Part shown: positions 60,570 to 64,000 of the stretch, piece by piece | Layout: each line of letters opens with the position of its first letter | How positions within the stretch are numbered: the first letter of the stretch is position 1 | DNA from: Croceivirga sp. | GTDB taxonomy: Bacteria > Bacteroidota > Bacteroidia > Flavobacteriales > Flavobacteriaceae | Assembly (NCBI GenBank): GCA_028284285.1 | Contig: JANQSA010000047.1 | Coordinates: 1 to 64,000 of the forward strand | DNA: 64,000 nucleotides | Direction of reading: 5' to 3' | Position numbers and translations under genes: made by a program | The notes under the pieces: generated by a model | Seen by the model: only the letters and a program-made list of their open reading frames with translations | Database searches by the model: none | Told to the model about the DNA's origin: nothing

Positions 60570-61265
60570 TTATTTCCTATTTGAAAATCCAATACGTTCA
60601 AGAAAACTATCCTTGTAGGTCTCGCTAATGGGTATTCTTTTGTTTCCTATTTTGATTCTATTCCGCTCTACAAATTCTATTTGGGCAATAGATACTAAAT
60701 AGGATTTATGAACCCGGCAGAACCTATCCTTTGGTAGGTATTTCTCCAATTCTCCAAAGGTTTGCAAGGTCAAAATCTTTTTGCTTGGGGTCTGAATGTT
60801 TCGGTAATCCCCCATACCCTCTACAAACAAAATGTCAGCAAAGGATATCTTTTCCATCCTGTACTCTGTCTTTACAAACAAGTAATCCTTATCGTTAAGC
60901 CTATTGCTTTGAAGGCTGTTGTAGGTTTTTTCAATAGCCTGCAGAAATCGTTCGAAACTATAAGGTTTCAACAAATAATCCGAAATATCCAATTCATACC
61001 CTTGTAAAGCGTAATTTTCATACGCCGTGGTCATAATTACCTTTGGCGGGTTTTCCAAGGCTTTTAAAAACTCGATTCCTGTCAAATCATCCATTTCAAT
61101 GTCGAGAAAAATCAAGTCTACTTGATTTGATTTCATGAATGCAAGAGCGTTAAGGGCAGTATTAAATTCACCGATTAAATTGAGGTAAGCAATCTTTTGG
61201 ACATAGCTTTTTATGCGCTCCATGGCCAATGGTTCATCCTCAATTATAATACAATCCATAATCAT
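60570..61265 (-). CDS. LytTR-family response regulator
   Basis: DCIIIEDEPLAMERIKSYV; LIFLDIEMDDLTGIEFLKAL; FCRVHKSYLVSIAQIEFVERNRIKIGNKRIPISETYKDSF. Confidence 0.94.
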   Translation of the reverse strand: MIMDCIIIEDEPLAMERIKSYVQKIAYLNLIGEFNTALNALAFMKSNQVDLIFLDIEMDDLTGIEFLKALENPPKVIMTTAYENYALQGYELDISDYLLKPYSFERFLQAIEKTYNSLQSNRLNDKDYLFVKTEYRMEKISFADILFVEGMGDYRNIQTPSKKILTLQTFGELEKYLPKDRFCRVHKSYLVSIAQIEFVERNRIKIGNKRIPISETYKDSFLERIGFSNRK

Positions 61266-62323
61266 GGTAGTTCAATTTCAAGTGATGCTTCGTAATAGCC
61301 ACTATCTGAAGATATATTCAATTTATAGTTATCCCTATATATCAAATCTAATCTCCGTTTCACAGAAGTTAAACCCATTCCCCCTTCCCTGGTATGCGCA
61401 TGGACGGGTTTTTTCCCTATGATATTTCTACATCTAAAAAATAATTTGCGAGATGATATTTCCATGCAAAGTACAATTGCGCGATCTTCTTTTTTAGTAA
61501 CAACGTGCTTGAATGCATTTTCAACAAATACCACAAAAATCATGGGTGCAATCATTACGGACACCGGATTTCCTTTAATTGTAAAATCGACAAAATTCGG
61601 ATTAACCGATCGTATTTTTTGAAGATCAATATATTTTTTAAGGTACTCAATTTCATCTTTCAAAAGAATCCTATCCACTTCATTGACACGGTATAACATA
61701 AACCGAAGCAAGTCGCCAAGTTTTCTTAAGTAATCGGAAGCTACCTTGGGATTATTTTCAATCAAGACATCTATATTATTGATGGTATTAAATAAAAAAT
61801 GCGGATTGATTTGGGTTTTTAAAAGATGTAACTGGGTTTCCAGTGATTTTTGCTTTAGTCGAGCATTCTCTAAATCCCGGGTTCTACCATATTCCAAAAC
61901 ACGCAATAAGGCGCCAACAATAAAGAAAAAAATAAGAACTGGATAGGCAATGAAAAATGAGAGGTGGTCGACTTCTTTAAAGAAAAAGTCCAACACATAT
62001 ATAAAAATAACCGGTGCTAAAAGAAGAGTGCCAATGCCAAAAGCGATTTTCACAGTTTTTTCCCTATGAAGAAAATCAGATGCGATTGAATAATTGGCAG
62101 CATAAAATCCGAGTGCACCGCAAAAGACTATGATAAAGTTGTTAAGGATATTCCCCTTATCCGAAAATACCTCAAGAAAGCCTAAACTATCATTTTCTAT
62201 GGAGAAAACACTTCTGAAAAAGATCCAAACGACGAAAGACACCATAAAGGGCATGCATAACCAAATAACCAAGTGCCCCAGAATCGTTTTTGTTCTGTTC
62301 ATCGTTTGGATTCTATATTCCAT
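61262..62323 (-). CDS. LytS/YehU-type sensor histidine kinase
   Basis: TQLHLLKTQINPHFLFNTINNIDVLI; IFVVFVENAFKHVV; GMGLTSVKRRLDLIY. Confidence 0.94.
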   Translation of the reverse strand: MEYRIQTMNRTKTILGHLVIWLCMPFMVSFVVWIFFRSVFSIENDSLGFLEVFSDKGNILNNFIIVFCGALGFYAANYSIASDFLHREKTVKIAFGIGTLLLAPVIFIYVLDFFFKEVDHLSFFIAYPVLIFFFIVGALLRVLEYGRTRDLENARLKQKSLETQLHLLKTQINPHFLFNTINNIDVLIENNPKVASDYLRKLGDLLRFMLYRVNEVDRILLKDEIEYLKKYIDLQKIRSVNPNFVDFTIKGNPVSVMIAPMIFVVFVENAFKHVVTKKEDRAIVLCMEISSRKLFFRCRNIIGKKPVHAHTREGGMGLTSVKRRLDLIYRDNYKLNISSDSGYYEASLEIELP

Positions 62324-62332
62324 GAAAACTAT

Positions 62333-62848
62333 TTAAAGCTTTTTTAGCCAGAGATCCATAGAAGATAGCAAATCGTGTTCAAATTCAGTTTCACTTCCTT
62401 TTTTAACAAAGGTGTAGGTTATGGTTCCATTCGCATAATTATTGTAGGACTCATATTTGTGCGACAACTCCAAACTTTGGTCATCCATTTCTTCTATCTC
62501 AAGATGTATTGAAGAACCCTCTGTTGGGTAAAGAAAAAGTGTTTGCCCTTCTTTAGTCCAATGGCCTTCTGCAGTTGCATTTTTAAATAGACCCTCCTCC
62601 AATAACTGTAATTCATCCCCTAAAAAGGCTTCTAGCGTTTCAAGGCGCTGTGGAGTCCCGTTATCTGAATTGACTAGGGTAGCATCCAATCTGGAATAGT
62701 CCCCTATAATTGAACTTTCGCTAATGGCTTGATCCGTGGGTAATTCTTCATTTTTTTCACAGGATACGAAAAATGTCACAGTAGCTACCAATACCATACT
62801 GATAAAAGGTCGCAAAATTCTCTTTTTGTTTAGACTCGTTTTTTTCAT
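62333..62848 (-). CDS. Lipocalin-like lipoprotein, hypothetical
   Basis: Lipobox-like TFFVSCEKNEE; GHWTKEGQTLFLYP...LELSHKYESYNNYANGTITYTFVKKG. Confidence 0.55.
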   Translation of the reverse strand: MKKTSLNKKRILRPFISMVLVATVTFFVSCEKNEELPTDQAISESSIIGDYSRLDATLVNSDNGTPQRLETLEAFLGDELQLLEEGLFKNATAEGHWTKEGQTLFLYPTEGSSIHLEIEEMDDQSLELSHKYESYNNYANGTITYTFVKKGSETEFEHDLLSSMDLWLKKL

Positions 62849-63116
62849 GATCTTTAATTTTAATTGTTTTCCCAAAATTCTGAGAATAGTTTTCCATTGA
62901 AGAATACAATCTGTGAATCGGGAGATTGTGTCTGTGAAACAGGGAAGAAAAATCTAGCTACCTAAAATGGCGAGTTAATGGAACGGGTTGGAAAAAGGAG
63001 GCGGATCCCCAGGAAATGTTTGTTTTACAGGACCGCAAAAAAACGGGTAACGTCCGGTATAATCACCTCCTTTGCTTACATACCGGTCATAACTAGAGAA
63101 TCCGCACTAATTGTAT

Positions 63117-63638
63117 TTATTTCTCTTTTTTGGTGGTAATGACCACGGCTCCGTTGGGAGCATTATATTTTTCAATGGCTTGCTCATCTTTGAAAATCCT
63201 CATTTCTTTTATATTATCCGGGGATAATGTATTAAGGGCTTCTCTTGTTGAGACTTTACCATCTATGATAACCAAAGGAGCATTTTCACGGTAATCGGAT
63301 GTTGTGGAACCGATTACGGTTTTAGGATCCGTTGACTGGATTTTTCGTTTGGTTTTAACCAGGACAACTCCATTGGGGGCATTGTATTTTTCCATAGCCT
63401 GCTTGCCTTTAAGAATCTCTACCGATTCAATTTTACTTTGATCCAGTAAGTCCAATTCAAAATCAAATTTTTTTCCATCGACATAAATGTCAGGTTTTGC
63501 TTGTTCTGAAACCTCCTTTACCTTAATATGGACGTTTCCGGATTTTGGATCGTTACTGTGTTTTTGTTCGGTTTCCTGCGAATGGATAATAGCAGTAGAC
63601 AGTAACATTGCATAAAGGATCGGTAATACATTTTTCAT
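63117..63638 (-). CDS. Secreted protein with two TonB-plug-like motifs
   Basis: Signal peptide; IESVEILKGKQAMEKYNAPNGVVLVKTKRK and IKEMRIFKDEQAIEKYNAPNGAVVITTKKEK. Confidence 0.7.
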   Translation of the reverse strand: MKNVLPILYAMLLSTAIIHSQETEQKHSNDPKSGNVHIKVKEVSEQAKPDIYVDGKKFDFELDLLDQSKIESVEILKGKQAMEKYNAPNGVVLVKTKRKIQSTDPKTVIGSTTSDYRENAPLVIIDGKVSTREALNTLSPDNIKEMRIFKDEQAIEKYNAPNGAVVITTKKEK

Positions 63639-63680
63639 GATTTTTAGTTTTCAATTGTTAAATAATGTGGGTAGTGTCCA

Positions 63681-64000
63681 CTATTCCAAATGTGTATAAA
63701 TAATGATTTGTTCATCTTCATAAATAATACTTTCCCTGGCTATTTCCTGTTCATAATCAACAAACATATTCAGGGCTTCATTTAGCAATACTTCTTTCTC
63801 CTTATAGCTGAGTTGTTTTTGTTCCCGGAAGCCAATGAAAAATGCAATTAGGAGTAGGACCGATGCTGCGGCCGATAGTATTTTAATTTTTAACCTGCGT
63901 TTCCTGGTGGTTCTATTTTGAAAAGAGTCCCATAATCTATCATTTAAATTCCGGGGCACTTCTATTTTGTTTTGGTTGATGAAAGCAGCCCATGCATCCA
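63681..64000 (-). CDS. Single-TM hypothetical protein (anti-sigma-like position), truncated by window edge
   Basis: Frame stays open to base 64000 (DAWAAFINQNKIEVPRNLNDRLWDSFQNRTTRKRRLKIKILSAAASVLLLIAFFIGF); the GTG at 63959 is probably not the real start. Confidence 0.55.
   Translation of the reverse strand, partial: DAWAAFINQNKIEVPRNLNDRLWDSFQNRTTRKRRLKIKILSAAASVLLLIAFFIGFREQKQLSYKEKEVLLNEALNMFVDYEQEIARESIIYEDEQIIIYTHLE

Noticed and set aside
1-64000. CRISPR arrays, tRNA or rRNA genes
   Set aside because: No regularly spaced short repeats with unique spacers, and no tRNA/rRNA-like segments were recognised by reading; a tRNAscan/CRISPR finder run would be decisive.

Overview
The 64 kb window looks like a Bacteroidota (probably Flavobacteriaceae) chromosome segment dominated by a capsule/exopolysaccharide locus. 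Left edge: C-terminal part of a calcium-binding repeat surface protein with a T9SS type B sorting domain (exact 204-bp tandem repeats) followed by a PorP/SprF gene. Next: an SGNH + MBOAT O-acyltransferase pair, a JmjC/cupin_8-like protein, and an unusual run of five GNAT/FemAB-like genes, four of them divergent paralogs. From about 15 to 53 kb: glycosyltransferases, SDR/epimerases, ATP-grasp, AsnB, sugar transferase, Wzy-like polymerase, flippase, three sulfotransferases, a complete CysN/D/C/Q PAPS module with a duplicated-domain DUF2061 protein, a eukaryote-like UDP-glucose dehydrogenase, UDP-uronate epimerase, a PglE/PglF-like pair, Wza, Wzc and a CpsB-type phosphatase. A pectate-lyase-like lipoprotein is embedded in the locus. 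The predicted product is a sulfated, uronate-containing polysaccharide. Right end: two LytTR two-component systems around a TonB-dependent-receptor-like protein and a vanadium haloperoxidase-like lipoprotein, then a standalone plug-motif protein and an edge-truncated membrane protein. Several gene relics were read directly: an IS200/IS605 TnpA with three in-frame TAG codons, a GT2 gene split by one TAA, and possible AsnB and lyase-tail fragments. No tRNA, rRNA or CRISPR was found. All family calls are from reading translated sequence; no database search was run.
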